DNA from: Armatimonadota bacterium
GTDB lineage: Bacteria > Sysuimicrobiota > Sysuimicrobiia > Sysuimicrobiales > Humicultoraceae
Assembly: GCA_031081585.1 (NCBI GenBank)
Contig: JAVHLY010000024.1
Span: 1 to 47,447, forward strand
DNA length: 47,447 nt
Direction: 5' to 3'
Both the position numbers and the translations under genes were made by a program. Numbering within the stretch: position 1 is the stretch's first letter; each line of letters starts with the position of its first letter. The notes beneath the pieces are model-generated. The model searched no databases and was not told the origin of the DNA. It saw nothing but the letters and a program-made list of their open reading frames with translations. Of the stretch, positions 1 through 8,523 are shown one piece after another.

Positions 1-743
1 CGCCCTTCGCCCTCGTCCTCGACGCCCTCTCCTACCTCGTGTCCGGAGGGCTCCTGGCGCGCATCCGTCGGCCTGAGGACCCTCCGGATCCGGCGAACCG
101 GCGCCCGGTGCTGACGGAGATCCGCGAGGGGCTGGCGGTGGTGGTCGGCCACCGCTTGCTGCGGGCCATCGCGGCCACCACCGGGACCTCGAACTTCTTC
201 TCCTCGGCGGTGGGAGCGCTCTTCATCCTCTACGCCACGGGTGTGCTGGGGCTCTCTCCCGCCACGCTCGGCCTGATCTTCGGTGTGGGGAATACCGGCG
301 GCCTCGTGGGGGCGACGCTGGCGGGACGGCTGGCGCGGCGCTTCGGCGTCGGCCCGACGATCGTGGGGAGCGCCGCGCTGTTCGGCGCGTACTTCCTGCC
401 GCTCCTGGTGGCGACCCCGGCCACCGCCGCGCCGTTGCTGGTGGCGGGAGGCTTCGTGGGCAGCGCCGGCGGCCTGATCTACAACGTCAACCAGGTCTCG
501 CTGCGCCAGGCCATCGTCCCGCAGCGCCTGCAGGGACGGCTGAACGCCACGATGCGCTTCCTGGTCTGGGGGACCATTCCGCTCGGCAGCCTGGTCGGGG
601 GCGCGCTCGGCGAGGGGTTGGGGCTGCGCGCCGCGGTGCTCGTGGGAGTGCTGGGCTCGCTGACGCCTTTCCTCTGGGTCCTCGGCTCACCGGTGCGCAC
701 CCTCCGGCAGGTCCCCGAACCCGACGCGGGCGCGGAGGGCTGA
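1..743 (+). CDS. MFS transporter, C-terminal part (5' end outside window)
   Basis: The reading frame is open from base 3, with no start codon required: it begins PFALVLDALSYLVSGG, so the gene enters from upstream and only its C-terminal ~247 residues are here. That opening segment, followed by a loop and about six hydrophobic helices rich in Gly and Ala, is typical of the MFS_3/EntS-like exporters, twelve-helix inner-membrane proton-driven carriers of about 410 residues. The charged GRLARRFG loop after a helix fits an MFS cytoplasmic loop. Substrate cannot be inferred. It converges on the SPFH gene, with a hairpin between them. A second MFS of the same general type lies at 34480-35775. Confidence 0.85.
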   Translation, partial: PFALVLDALSYLVSGGLLARIRRPEDPPDPANRRPVLTEIREGLAVVVGHRLLRAIAATTGTSNFFSSAVGALFILYATGVLGLSPATLGLIFGVGNTGGLVGATLAGRLARRFGVGPTIVGSAALFGAYFLPLLVATPATAAPLLVAGGFVGSAGGLIYNVNQVSLRQAIVPQRLQGRLNATMRFLVWGTIPLGSLVGGALGEGLGLRAAVLVGVLGSLTPFLWVLGSPVRTLRQVPEPDAGAEG

Positions 744-747
744 GCGC

Positions 748-778
748 AGCCCCGCGTCGCCGCCTGCCGACGGGGGCT
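748..778. terminator. Hairpin between convergent genes, possible bidirectional terminator
   Basis: AGCCCC (748-753) pairs with GGGGCT (773-778). After one bulged G, CGTCG pairs with CGACG, enclosing an 8-base loop. This is an 11-bp stem just after the MFS stop and before the end of the convergent SPFH gene. There is no U-tract on either strand, so it could be a Rho-assisted terminator or a 3'-end stabiliser. A second near-palindrome, GGCCGAC-C-GTCGGCC, lies at 793-807. Confidence 0.4.
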
Positions 779-821
779 CCGCCGTCAGGTCAGGCCGACC
801 GTCGGCCGCGTCGCCGGGCCG

Positions 822-1721
822 CTACGACGACCGCTCCTCGCCGGGCGGGCGCCCGAAGGCCTGCCCCGCCATGTCCCCGAGCGGCCCCAGCAGCCGGGAG
901 AATTCCAGGGGGAAGATGAACTTCGTGGCCGGGCTGGCGCCGAGCGCCTTGAGGGCCTCCAGGTACTGCAGGGCCATCGTCTTGCTGTCGACGTTCTGGG
1001 CCACGGCGAAGATCTTGTCCAGCGCCAGCGCAAACCCCTCGGCGCGCAGGATGGCCGCCTGGCGGTCGCCCTCCGCCTTGAGGATCGCCGCCTGCTTCTC
1101 CCCTTCCGCTACCTTGATGGCCGCCTCGCGCTTGCCGTCCGCCTCCGTGACCAGCGCGCGCCGGCTGCGCTCCGCCGACATCTGCCGGGTCATCGCCTCC
1201 TGGACCTCGCGCGGCGGCAGGATCTCGCGGATCTCCACCGTGGTGACCTTCACGCCCCAGCGCTCGGTGACCTCGTCCAGCTTGGCCCGCAGCACCTGGT
1301 TGATCTGCTCGCGCCGGGCCAGCACGTCGTCGAGCATGATGTCGCCGATGACGGCGCGCAGGGTGGTGGTGGCGATCCCCCGCGCCGCCCCCGCAAAGTC
1401 CTGCACCTGGATCACCGACATCTCGGGGTTCAGCACCTTGAAGTAGATCAGGAAGTCGATGTTGATGGGGGCGTTGTCCTTGGTGATGGTCGTCTGGCTG
1501 GGGATCTCCAGGAAGAACTCGCGCAGGTCCACCCAGACGGCGCGGTCCACCAGGGGGATGAGGAAGACGATGCCCGGGCCCTTGCTGCCGATGGAGCGGC
1601 CCAGGCGGAAGACCACCAGGCGCTGGTACTCGCGGACGATCTTGATGGCGTTGTACAGGATCAGGAAGCCGACGAGGACGACGGCGATGAGCAGGATGGC
1701 GCTCGTCCCCACGAACGGCAT
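822..1721 (-). CDS. SPFH/band-7 (stomatin/slipin-like) membrane protein
   Basis: A 299-residue protein with one N-terminal membrane helix (residues ~6-24), then a band-7/SPFH domain (~25-185), a long charged helix and a conserved C-terminal segment. The helix carries a repeated AEGxxQAAIL(K/R) pattern (~193-229), the coiled-coil oligomerisation motif of stomatins. Such proteins form ring-like membrane scaffolds that organise microdomains or protease complexes; a specific role is not known. The frame is open far upstream, but the ATG at 1721 is chosen because GGGAGGTG sits just before it and the family N-terminus begins there. No NfeD-type partner gene is adjacent. It is divergent from the ROK kinase gene. 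Confidence 0.9.
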   Translation of the reverse strand: MPFVGTSAILLIAVVLVGFLILYNAIKIVREYQRLVVFRLGRSIGSKGPGIVFLIPLVDRAVWVDLREFFLEIPSQTTITKDNAPINIDFLIYFKVLNPEMSVIQVQDFAGAARGIATTTLRAVIGDIMLDDVLARREQINQVLRAKLDEVTERWGVKVTTVEIREILPPREVQEAMTRQMSAERSRRALVTEADGKREAAIKVAEGEKQAAILKAEGDRQAAILRAEGFALALDKIFAVAQNVDSKTMALQYLEALKALGASPATKFIFPLEFSRLLGPLGDMAGQAFGRPPGEERSS

Positions 1722-1836
1722 GGCCCACCTCCCGGGAACTCTGCCGGTACAATTGCACAGGACGCCGCGAGCCTCCTGTCGGCGCGTCCGCGACGGGCGT
1801 CCGGCAGGGTGGGGCGCGACAGGGTGAGGAGCGGCC

Positions 1837-2811
1837 ATGGCAGCCCGGGCGGCGCTGGCGGTGGACATCGGGGGCACCCGGACCCGGGTCGGGGTGGTCG
1901 GTGGCGACGGGCGCGTCCTGGCCCACCGCACACTCCCCACCCCCACCGGCGGACCGGACGCGGTGGTGGCCGCGGTGGCCGGGGCGGCCGCCCACGTCCT
2001 GGCGGAGGCGGCCGTCACCCGGGAGGCGCTGGTGGGTGTCGCCGCCGGGGCGCCCGGCCCCCTCGACCCGCGCAGCGGGGTCGTCTTCGAGCCGCCCAAC
2101 CTGGTGGGGTGGCGCGACGTGCCGCTGCGGGCGCTGCTCGAGGAGCGCCTGGGCCTGCCCGCGGCCGTGGAGAACGACGCCAACGCCGCGGCCCTGGGAG
2201 AGGCCTGGGTGGGGGCGGGCCGGGGTGTGACGGACCTGGTCTACATCACCGTGAGCACCGGGGTGGGCGGCGGACTGATCCTGGGCGGGGAGCTCTACAG
2301 CGGGGTGAGCGGGACGGCCGGCGAGGTCGGGCACATGACCGTGGCCCTCGATGGTCCCCCGTGCTTCTGCGGGCAGCCGGGTCACCTGGAGGGGCTGGCC
2401 TCGGGACGGGCAATCGCCCGCGCGGCACGGGAAGCCCTGGCCCGGGGCGAGGCCACCTCGCTACGAGAGCTCCCTCCCGAGGAGCTCTCCGCCCGCACGG
2501 TGGCCGAGGCCGCCCGCGCCGGCGACCCCGTGGCCCGGGCGATCTACGAGCGGGCCGGGACCGCGCTCGGTGCCGCCGTGGCCTCGCTGGTGAACCTGCT
2601 CAACCCGCCGCTCATCATCCTGGGGGGCGGGGTGATGCAGGCCGGGGACCTGATCATGGCCCCGCTCTGGCGGGCCGCTCGGGAGCGGGCGTTCGCCCGG
2701 CCGCTGGAGGCGGTGCGCCTGGTGCCGGCAGCGCTGGGCGAGGAGGCCGGGCTGGTGGGTGCGGCGGCCGTCGCCTTCCGACGGTTGCCGCCACCCTTGC
2801 CGGGAGGGTAG
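1837..2811 (+). CDS. ROK-family sugar kinase (glucokinase-like)
   Basis: A 324-residue cytoplasmic ATP-dependent sugar kinase of the ROK family. The phosphate-binding motif DIGGTRTRVG begins at D10. ENDANAAALGE and the STGVGGG segment follow, then the ROK zinc motif at C176-F-C178-G-Q-P-G-H183-L-E185. In most family members this reads CxCGxxGCxE; here the third cysteine is replaced by His183, which could still bind zinc. Full length, without a winged-helix domain, so it is a kinase and not a NagC/Xyl-type repressor. GAGGAG precedes the ATG. Glucose or N-acetyl sugars are likely substrates, but the sequence does not decide. Its 3' end overlaps the convergent LysR gene by 158 bases. Confidence 0.88.
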   Translation: MAARAALAVDIGGTRTRVGVVGGDGRVLAHRTLPTPTGGPDAVVAAVAGAAAHVLAEAAVTREALVGVAAGAPGPLDPRSGVVFEPPNLVGWRDVPLRALLEERLGLPAAVENDANAAALGEAWVGAGRGVTDLVYITVSTGVGGGLILGGELYSGVSGTAGEVGHMTVALDGPPCFCGQPGHLEGLASGRAIARAAREALARGEATSLRELPPEELSARTVAEAARAGDPVARAIYERAGTALGAAVASLVNLLNPPLIILGGGVMQAGDLIMAPLWRAARERAFARPLEAVRLVPAALGEEAGLVGAAAVAFRRLPPPLPGG

Positions 2812-3721
2812 TCGGCACCGTCCCTGCTTCACCCCACAGCGTTGCGAGGAACCTGTCCCTGGCGGACGCCTCCCGGGCCTCCCCTCGCCAGATGACGTAC
2901 ACCCGTCGGTACAGGGGGGGCAGGTCCGCCACCTCGATGCGCGCCAGCTGACCGGTCCGGAGCTCGTGGCAGGCCATGCTCTCCCCGAGAAACGTCAGCC
3001 CGACGCCCTGGAGGACCATGCGTTTGGCCGCCTCGGCGGGGTCCACCTGGACCGCGGGCGAGAACTCCTCGCCCAGCCGCGCCCGCAACGCCTCCTGGAG
3101 ATGCTCGAACCCTTCGCCCCACCGCGCCAGGAGCACGAGTTCGCAACGCAGTGCGGCCAGCGGGATCCGCTGACCAGCCAGGTGGTGTGTCGGCGGGCCG
3201 ACCAGGATGACCGGATCCTCCAGGATCAACCGGCTGGAGAGGTTCTGGTGGTCCGGTCGAGCGACCACGAACCCTACATGAACGGATCCGTCGAGCACCA
3301 TCCGGGCGACATCGCGGGAATGGCCGGTGCGCATCGTCACGCGCACCTCAGGGTGGCGTGCGTGGAACCGGTCGAGGAGGGCCGGGAGCATGTCGAGGCT
3401 GACCGAGACCACCGTGCCCACGGCCAGGGTCTCAGTCGTCGGCCGTCCCCGCACCGCGGCGAGACCGCGCTCAATGGCAGCCAGGCCCCGCTCGACGTGT
3501 GTGATCAGTTCTCGACCGGCGGGTGTCAGTTCCACTCCTCGTCCGCCGCGTCGGAACAGGCGATGCCCGACCTCCCGTTCCAGGGCCTTGATCTGGGCCG
3601 ACACGGCCGGCTGGGAGAGGAACAGGGCGGCGGCCGCTCGCGTCATGCTCCCCTCCTGCGCCACCCGGCGAAACGTCCAGAGGCGCTGCAGGTTGAACGG
3701 CCCACCGGCGGTAACGGCCAT
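2654..3721 (-). CDS. LysR-family transcriptional regulator with an extended C-terminus
   Basis: A 355-residue protein. An N-terminal winged HTH (~10-70, containing AALFLSQPAVSAQI) is followed by a periplasmic-binding-like effector domain to about residue 290. LysR proteins are usually ~300 residues; the last ~50 codons are Pro/Ala/Arg-rich and lie antisense to the end of the ROK gene, so the tail is probably read-through and not a domain. The ATG at 3721 gives the normal LysR start (MAVTAGGPFNLQRLWTFRRV). It is divergent from the peptidase/Dpp run and is therefore the obvious candidate regulator of peptide uptake; the ligand is unknown. A TATAAT at 3767-3762 and GATA/TATC repeats lie in its leader. 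Confidence 0.9.
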   Translation of the reverse strand: MAVTAGGPFNLQRLWTFRRVAQEGSMTRAAAALFLSQPAVSAQIKALEREVGHRLFRRGGRGVELTPAGRELITHVERGLAAIERGLAAVRGRPTTETLAVGTVVSVSLDMLPALLDRFHARHPEVRVTMRTGHSRDVARMVLDGSVHVGFVVARPDHQNLSSRLILEDPVILVGPPTHHLAGQRIPLAALRCELVLLARWGEGFEHLQEALRARLGEEFSPAVQVDPAEAAKRMVLQGVGLTFLGESMACHELRTGQLARIEVADLPPLYRRVYVIWRGEAREASARDRFLATLWGEAGTVPTTLPARVAATVGRRRPPHPPARPPRPALPAPGAPPPAAGRTPAPERPARAGP

Positions 3722-3731
3722 CAGGTAAAGT

Positions 3732-3753
3732 GATACCGGCTATCAGGAGATAG
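3732..3753. promoter_or_regulatory. Alternating GATA/TATC inverted repeats in the lysR-pepQ divergent region
   Basis: The sequence reads GATA-ccggc-TATC-agga-GATAG. This makes two overlapping dyads: GATA/TATC at 3732-3744 and the perfect CTATC-AGGA-GATAG at 3740-3753. It is an AT-rich island in a very GC-rich genome, between lysR and the divergent peptidase gene and downstream of the lysR -10 box. Position and symmetry fit an operator for the LysR protein, with autoregulation, but the classic T-N11-A box is not exact. Confidence 0.5.
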
Positions 3754-3761
3754 TATTAGTC

Positions 3762-3767
3762 ATTATA
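3762..3767 (-). promoter_or_regulatory. -10 box of the lysR gene
   Basis: On the minus strand this is a perfect TATAAT, about 40 bases before the lysR ATG. No convincing -35 box is found 16-18 bases upstream. The GATA/TATC repeats lie between this box and the start codon. Confidence 0.5.
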
Positions 3768-3847
3768 CGACGCGGCCCAGTAGACTCCTGGTCGTATGCT
3801 CAAGGCGCCGCACCGCGGCGCACGGTCAGCCGACGGGGAGCGGGAGA

Positions 3848-4987
3848 GTGGAGATCCGGCCACGCCTTCAGGCAGTCCGGCAGGCCATGGCAGGCGAGCC
3901 CGTCGACGCCCTGTACTTGCGCCCCGGGGCGAATCTCGCCTACCTCACTGGCGTCCGGCGGCAGCAGCCCCACGCCACCGACACCAACGCCTACGCCGAC
4001 TGGATCGAGGGCGCCTACGTCGGACTCGAACGCCTCGTGCTGGTGGTGCCGCGCATGGGTTCCGAGTTCTTCCTGCACCAGGCCCGGGGCAAACCCTGGA
4101 TTTCCGACGTCCGGGTCGTCCTCGAGGGGGAGGATCCCGCCTCCGTCATGGGGGATGTCCTCCACCGGGTCGCTCCCGGGGCGCGGCGCGTCGCCGTCGA
4201 CGACCGGGCCTGGGTGCCGACGGTCGAGGCCCTGCGCGCCGCTGGCCTTCAGCTGGTGCCGGCGAGTCGGCTCATCGCCCCCCTCCGGATGATCAAGACG
4301 GCCGACGAGCTGGAGGTGATGCGGCGGGCGGCGGCGGTGGCCGATGCCGTGTACATGGCGATCCTGAAGGTCCTCCGCGAAGGCGTGCGCGAGCTCGACG
4401 TGGCCCACGAGATCGACTACCAGTTCGCCCAGCACGGCGCCGACTACCCGGCCTTCGTCACCGGCGTGCGGTTCACCCGGCCCAACAGTGACCGCCTCCC
4501 CACGACCCGGCACGGCCAGCGCCGCCTCGCCCCCGGGGACGCCATCACGTTCGACTTCGGCTGCGTGTACGAGGAGTACTGCTCGGACTTCGGCCGGACG
4601 GCCTTCCTGGGGAGTCCGCCCCAGGAGGTCGCCGCCATGTTCGACGCGGTCCTGGAGGCCCAGCGCGCGGCGATGGCCGCCATGCGGGCCGGGGACATCA
4701 CGGCCGAGGATGCCGACCGCACCGCGCGGGACGTGCTCCGCGAAGCCGGGTACGGCGACTACTTCACGCACCGGCTGGGCCACGGCATCGGCGTGACCGT
4801 GCACGAGCCGCCCTACCTGGAGACCGGGGACCGCACGGTGCTGCGGGAGGCTATGACGTTCACGGTGGAGCCGTCGAGCCGCGTGCCCAACGGCTACGCC
4901 TGCCGGGTGGAAGACGTTGTGGTGGTCACACCCGACAGCGCCGTGCCCCTGACGCAGGCGCCGCGCGCCCTGGCGGTGATCGAGTGA
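3848..4987 (+). CDS. M24-family Xaa-Pro aminopeptidase/dipeptidase
   Basis: A 379-residue cytoplasmic metallopeptidase that would release the residue before proline from imported peptides. It has a creatinase-like N-terminal domain (~1-130) and a pita-bread catalytic domain (~150-379). All five dinuclear metal ligands are present: D236 (TFDFG), D247 (CSDFGRT), H312 (RLGHGIG), E341 (TVEPS) and E355 (RVEDV). The GTG at 3848 is chosen because GGGGAGCGGGAGA stands directly before it. It is the first gene of the run with the dipeptide/oligopeptide transporter genes, which supports a role in degrading proline-containing peptides. It could be PepQ- or PepP-like; the length favours an enzyme acting on short peptides. 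Confidence 0.93.
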   Translation: MEIRPRLQAVRQAMAGEPVDALYLRPGANLAYLTGVRRQQPHATDTNAYADWIEGAYVGLERLVLVVPRMGSEFFLHQARGKPWISDVRVVLEGEDPASVMGDVLHRVAPGARRVAVDDRAWVPTVEALRAAGLQLVPASRLIAPLRMIKTADELEVMRRAAAVADAVYMAILKVLREGVRELDVAHEIDYQFAQHGADYPAFVTGVRFTRPNSDRLPTTRHGQRRLAPGDAITFDFGCVYEEYCSDFGRTAFLGSPPQEVAAMFDAVLEAQRAAMAAMRAGDITAEDADRTARDVLREAGYGDYFTHRLGHGIGVTVHEPPYLETGDRTVLREAMTFTVEPSSRVPNGYACRVEDVVVVTPDSAVPLTQAPRALAVIE

Positions 4988-5012
4988 ACGAGCGCCTGGA
5001 CGAGGCCGTCGT

Positions 5013-5906
5013 ATGAGCACCCGAGTGACCGCGTTGCCCCAGCTGCCGGCAGCCGAACGGTCTCGCACCTATGGCTCCATCGTTCGGGCACAGCTGGCCC
5101 GCAACCGCGGGGCGATGGCCGGGCTGACGCTGCTGGCCGTTGCCGGGGGTGTGGCGCTGGGGGCTCCATGGCTCGCCCCCTACGACCCGACGTTCCAGGA
5201 CCTCCTCCAGCCCCTCCAGCCGCCCTCCCGGGAGCATCCCTTCGGGACCGATGAGGTGGGACGGGACGTCCTCAGCCGGGTGATCTACGGTTCCCGCCTC
5301 TCGCTCAGCGTCGGTCTCATCTCCGTCGGTATTGGCGGGACGGCGGGGGTGACCCTCGGCCTGGTCAGCGGCTTCTACGGGGGATGGCTGGACGACGTCA
5401 TCCTCCGGATCATGGACCTCATGCTGGCGTTTCCGGGCATCCTGCTCGCGCTGGCCATCGTGGCCGTGCTGGGGCCCGGGCTGTACAACGTCATGCTGGC
5501 GGTAGGCATTGCCGCGACGCCGTCCTTCACCCGCGTGACACGGGGCCAGACCCTGGCGATCCGCGCCATGGACTATGTGACGGGCGCCCGGGCGATCGGC
5601 TGCACGCCCGGCCGGATCATCTGGCGGTACATACTGCCCAACGTCCTGCCGTCCGTCATCGTCCTGGCCACCCTGGGCCTGGCCTCCGCGATCCTGGCCG
5701 CGTCGGGCCTGTCCTTTCTCGGGCTGGGCGCTCAGCCCCCGACGCCGGAGTGGGGCGCGATGCTGTCGTTCGGGCGGGCCTACCTGCGCCAGGCCTGGTG
5801 GATCACCACCTTTCCCGGACTGGCCATCATGGTCACGGTGCTCGGGATGAACCTGCTCGGGGACGGGTTGCGGGACGCGCTCGACCCAAAGGTGCCGCGG
5901 AGCTGA
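5013..5906 (+). CDS. Di/oligopeptide ABC transporter permease, DppC/OppC type
   Basis: A 297-residue inner-membrane permease. A cytoplasmic N-terminus leads to the first helix (~35-55), then the family segment HPFGTDEVGRDVLSR and five further helices. The EAA loop that contacts the ATPase is visible as GARAIGCTPGRIIWRYILPN (~188-207). It pairs with the DppB-type permease at 7597-8523 to form the channel. The gene order permease C, binding protein, permease B differs from the usual A-B-C-D-F order, and no ATPase genes are nearby, so ATPases must be shared from elsewhere. It starts 25 bases after the peptidase stop, in the same direction. Confidence 0.93.
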   Translation: MSTRVTALPQLPAAERSRTYGSIVRAQLARNRGAMAGLTLLAVAGGVALGAPWLAPYDPTFQDLLQPLQPPSREHPFGTDEVGRDVLSRVIYGSRLSLSVGLISVGIGGTAGVTLGLVSGFYGGWLDDVILRIMDLMLAFPGILLALAIVAVLGPGLYNVMLAVGIAATPSFTRVTRGQTLAIRAMDYVTGARAIGCTPGRIIWRYILPNVLPSVIVLATLGLASAILAASGLSFLGLGAQPPTPEWGAMLSFGRAYLRQAWWITTFPGLAIMVTVLGMNLLGDGLRDALDPKVPRS

Positions 5907-5937
5907 ACGCCGGAGCGGACGGAGGAGGTGGAAGGTG

Positions 5938-7566
5938 ATGGCAGATCACAGGCGCCTGGGGCGCCGGTGGGCGCTGGCCGGGGTGGTGGCGGTCCTCCTG
6001 GTGGGGGGGCTGCGGGTGGCGGGCCGGGCCCAGGATGCCCGCGGGACCCTGATCCACGCGCAGGCCACCGTCTGTGCCGACACCCTGAACCAGCACCTGT
6101 CCAACAACACGCCCTGCCGCATGGTGGCTCGCCACGTGCTGGACAACCTCGTCGCGGTGAACCCCGCCGACGGGACGATCCATCCCTGGCTGGCGGAGTC
6201 GTGGGAGATCACCGCCGGCGGGCGGATCTACACCTTCCGCCTTCGCCGCGGGGTCCGGTTCCACGACGGGACGCCGTTCAACGCGGAGGCGGTCCGGTTC
6301 AACTTCGAGTGGACCATGTCGCCCGACCGACCGCGGCGCGGGTTCCGCTACCTGGCCATGGGCGGGCCCCGGTACATTCGCACCGAGGTGGTGGATGAGT
6401 TCACGGTGCGCGTCATCTTCCGGGAGCCCCACGGGGGGTTCCTCACGTACCTCAGCGACGGGGGGTTGGGGATTGACTCCCCGGCGGCCCTGCGCCGGCT
6501 GGGCGACGACTACGGGGCACGGGAGCTGGTCGGCACCGGGCCGTTCCGGCTCGTGAGCTGGGCGCGCGGGGGTGACGCCGTGCTGGAGCGGAACCCGGAC
6601 TACCGCTGGGGGGCGCGGGTGTTCGGCCACACCGGCCCGGCATTCGTGGAACGGGTCATCTACCGCCAGGTCCCCGAGGCCGGTACCCGGGCGGCGGCCG
6701 TGGAGACCGGCCAGGCGACCAGCGCGCAGGTCACCCCGCCGGACATCGCCGTGCTGCGGGGCAAACCGGGCGTGCGCATCGTGCTGGTGCCGAAGGCGGG
6801 GACGGCGCGCATGCTGCTGCTGAACACCCGACGGGGCCCGACTGCGGACCTGCGGGTGCGACGGGCCATCAACCACGCGATCAACCGACCCCTGCTCATG
6901 CGGCTGCCCACGTGGGGAGGCACCGGGCGTCCGGGGCTCGGGCCGCTCCCCATCAACATGGTCCCCCAGGCCTTCCGGAACCTGTACCGGAGCCAGCTCC
7001 AGCCGGTGGACTATGAGTACAATCTTGACCGCGCCAAGCAGCTGCTCGAGGAGGCCGGGTGGCGGCCCGGCCCCGACGGGATCCGGGTGCGGGGGACGGA
7101 GCGTCTGGTGCTGGAACACGTCATCCCCGAAGGCGTCACGGTGCGCGAGTCGGAGCCGCTGCAGGCGATGCTGCGCCAGGCCGGGATCGAGCTGCGCTTC
7201 CGCATCGGCGACTTCAACTTCTGGATCGGCAGCGTCAGCAAGGGGGACTTCGACGCCACCATCATCAGCGACTCCGGCTACGAGAGCGCCGGCATCCTGG
7301 CGTCGTTCTTCCGGAGCGGTTCCGTCTACAACTGGTACGGCTTCACCTCCCCCGAGCTCGACCGCCTGCTCGACACGGCCCTGGCCTCGGCCGATCCCGA
7401 GACCCGGTGGCGCAACCTCATCGGGGCCATGCGCATCATCCTGGTGAATGCCGTCGGCGTGATGGGGTGGGAGGAGGACTACGTCTTCGGCGTGCGGACC
7501 ACCGTGGAGAACTTGACGTTCAACGAGGTGGCATTTCCGTACTTCTACCCCACGCGGCTGCGGTAG
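5938..7566 (+). CDS. Extracellular solute-binding protein, family 5 (peptide-binding DppA/OppA type)
   Basis: A 542-residue secreted binding protein. A positively charged N-terminus, a hydrophobic stretch (~10-28) and a likely signal peptidase I site at GRAQ-DA give export. There is no lipobox cysteine, which is unusual for a Gram-positive-like organism, where such proteins are normally lipoproteins. The SBP_bac_5 features follow: the NLVAVNPADG region, RGVRFHDGTPFNAEAV, GTGPFRL and the C-terminal hydrophobic-substrate domain. GGAGGAGG (5921-5928) precedes both a GTG (5935) and this ATG. It lies between the two permease genes and should deliver peptides to them. Nickel or other oligomeric ligands are possible in this family. 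Confidence 0.92.
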   Translation: MADHRRLGRRWALAGVVAVLLVGGLRVAGRAQDARGTLIHAQATVCADTLNQHLSNNTPCRMVARHVLDNLVAVNPADGTIHPWLAESWEITAGGRIYTFRLRRGVRFHDGTPFNAEAVRFNFEWTMSPDRPRRGFRYLAMGGPRYIRTEVVDEFTVRVIFREPHGGFLTYLSDGGLGIDSPAALRRLGDDYGARELVGTGPFRLVSWARGGDAVLERNPDYRWGARVFGHTGPAFVERVIYRQVPEAGTRAAAVETGQATSAQVTPPDIAVLRGKPGVRIVLVPKAGTARMLLLNTRRGPTADLRVRRAINHAINRPLLMRLPTWGGTGRPGLGPLPINMVPQAFRNLYRSQLQPVDYEYNLDRAKQLLEEAGWRPGPDGIRVRGTERLVLEHVIPEGVTVRESEPLQAMLRQAGIELRFRIGDFNFWIGSVSKGDFDATIISDSGYESAGILASFFRSGSVYNWYGFTSPELDRLLDTALASADPETRWRNLIGAMRIILVNAVGVMGWEEDYVFGVRTTVENLTFNEVAFPYFYPTRLR

Positions 7567-7596
7567 GCGCCGGCTGCCCCCGCGCCTGAGGCGCGC

Positions 7597-8523
7597 ATGG
7601 CCACGTACGTCCTCCGGCGTGCGCTGACGGCCGTCCCGGTCCTGCTGGGGGTCACCCTGTTCACCTTCTCGATGCTGCACTTCGTCCCGGGGGACCCCGT
7701 GCTGGCGATGTTCGTGGAGAGCGGCGGGGCGACGGCGGAGCAGGTGGAGGCGGTTCGGGAGCGGTTGGGCCTCAAGGAGCCCCTGCCGGTGCAGTATGGC
7801 CGGTTTCTCCTCCGCCTGCTGCGAGGCGACCTCGGCCGGTCGATCTGGGGCAACCACCCGGTGACCGATCTCATCCTGGAACGGTTCCCGCTGACCCTCC
7901 AGCTCGCCGTCGCGGCGATGGGGTGCGCCATCCTGCTCGGAACGACCCTGGGGGTCCTGGCCGCCCTCCACCGCGGCCGGCTGCTGGACAACCTCACGAT
8001 GGTCGTGGCGCTGCTGGGGGTGTCGATGCCGTCCTTCTGGCTGGGCTTCCTGCTCATCTACGTCTTCGCCATCTGGTTGGGCGTGCTGCCCGTCACGAGC
8101 CTGCCCGGCCTTGCGGGCCTGGTCCTCCCGGCGGGGACGCTGGGGTTTGGCGCGGCCGCGATCATTGCCCGCATGGTCCGCAGCAGCCTGGTGGAGGTGT
8201 TCCAGGAGGATTACGTGCGCACCGCCCGGGCGAAGGGGTTGAGGCCGTGGAGCGTGATTACGCACCACGCGCTGCGGAATGCCCTCATCCCCGTGGTGAC
8301 CATCGTCGGGCTCCAGTTCGGCGGGCTCCTGGCCGGGACGGTGATCGTCGAGTCGGTGTTCGCTCGCCGGGGCCTGGGGCTGCTGCTGCTCCAGGGCATC
8401 CAGAGCCGGGACTTCCCCGTCGTCCAGGGCGGGGTGCTCTTCATCGCCACGGTCTACGTCGTGGTCAACCTGGCCGTCGACCTGCTCTACGGCTACCTCG
8501 ACCCACGCATCCGCTACGACTGA
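7597..8523 (+). CDS. Di/oligopeptide ABC transporter permease, DppB/OppB type
   Basis: A 308-residue inner-membrane permease with six helices. The N-terminus MATYVLRRALTAVPVLLGV and FVPGDP are characteristic of DppB. The EAA loop reads TARAKGLRPWSVITHHALRN (~209-228). The C-terminus ends YLDPRIRYD, standard for the family. Together with the C-type permease and the binding protein it forms the membrane part of a peptide importer. Its stop codon overlaps the start of the next gene (TGATG), so the exporter that follows is translationally coupled to it. Confidence 0.94.
   Translation: MATYVLRRALTAVPVLLGVTLFTFSMLHFVPGDPVLAMFVESGGATAEQVEAVRERLGLKEPLPVQYGRFLLRLLRGDLGRSIWGNHPVTDLILERFPLTLQLAVAAMGCAILLGTTLGVLAALHRGRLLDNLTMVVALLGVSMPSFWLGFLLIYVFAIWLGVLPVTSLPGLAGLVLPAGTLGFGAAAIIARMVRSSLVEVFQEDYVRTARAKGLRPWSVITHHALRNALIPVVTIVGLQFGGLLAGTVIVESVFARRGLGLLLLQGIQSRDFPVVQGGVLFIATVYVVVNLAVDLLYGYLDPRIRYD

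Noticed and set aside
1748-1753. TACAAT upstream of the ROK gene as its promoter
   Set aside because: It is more than 80 bases from the start codon and has no -35 partner; too weak to list.
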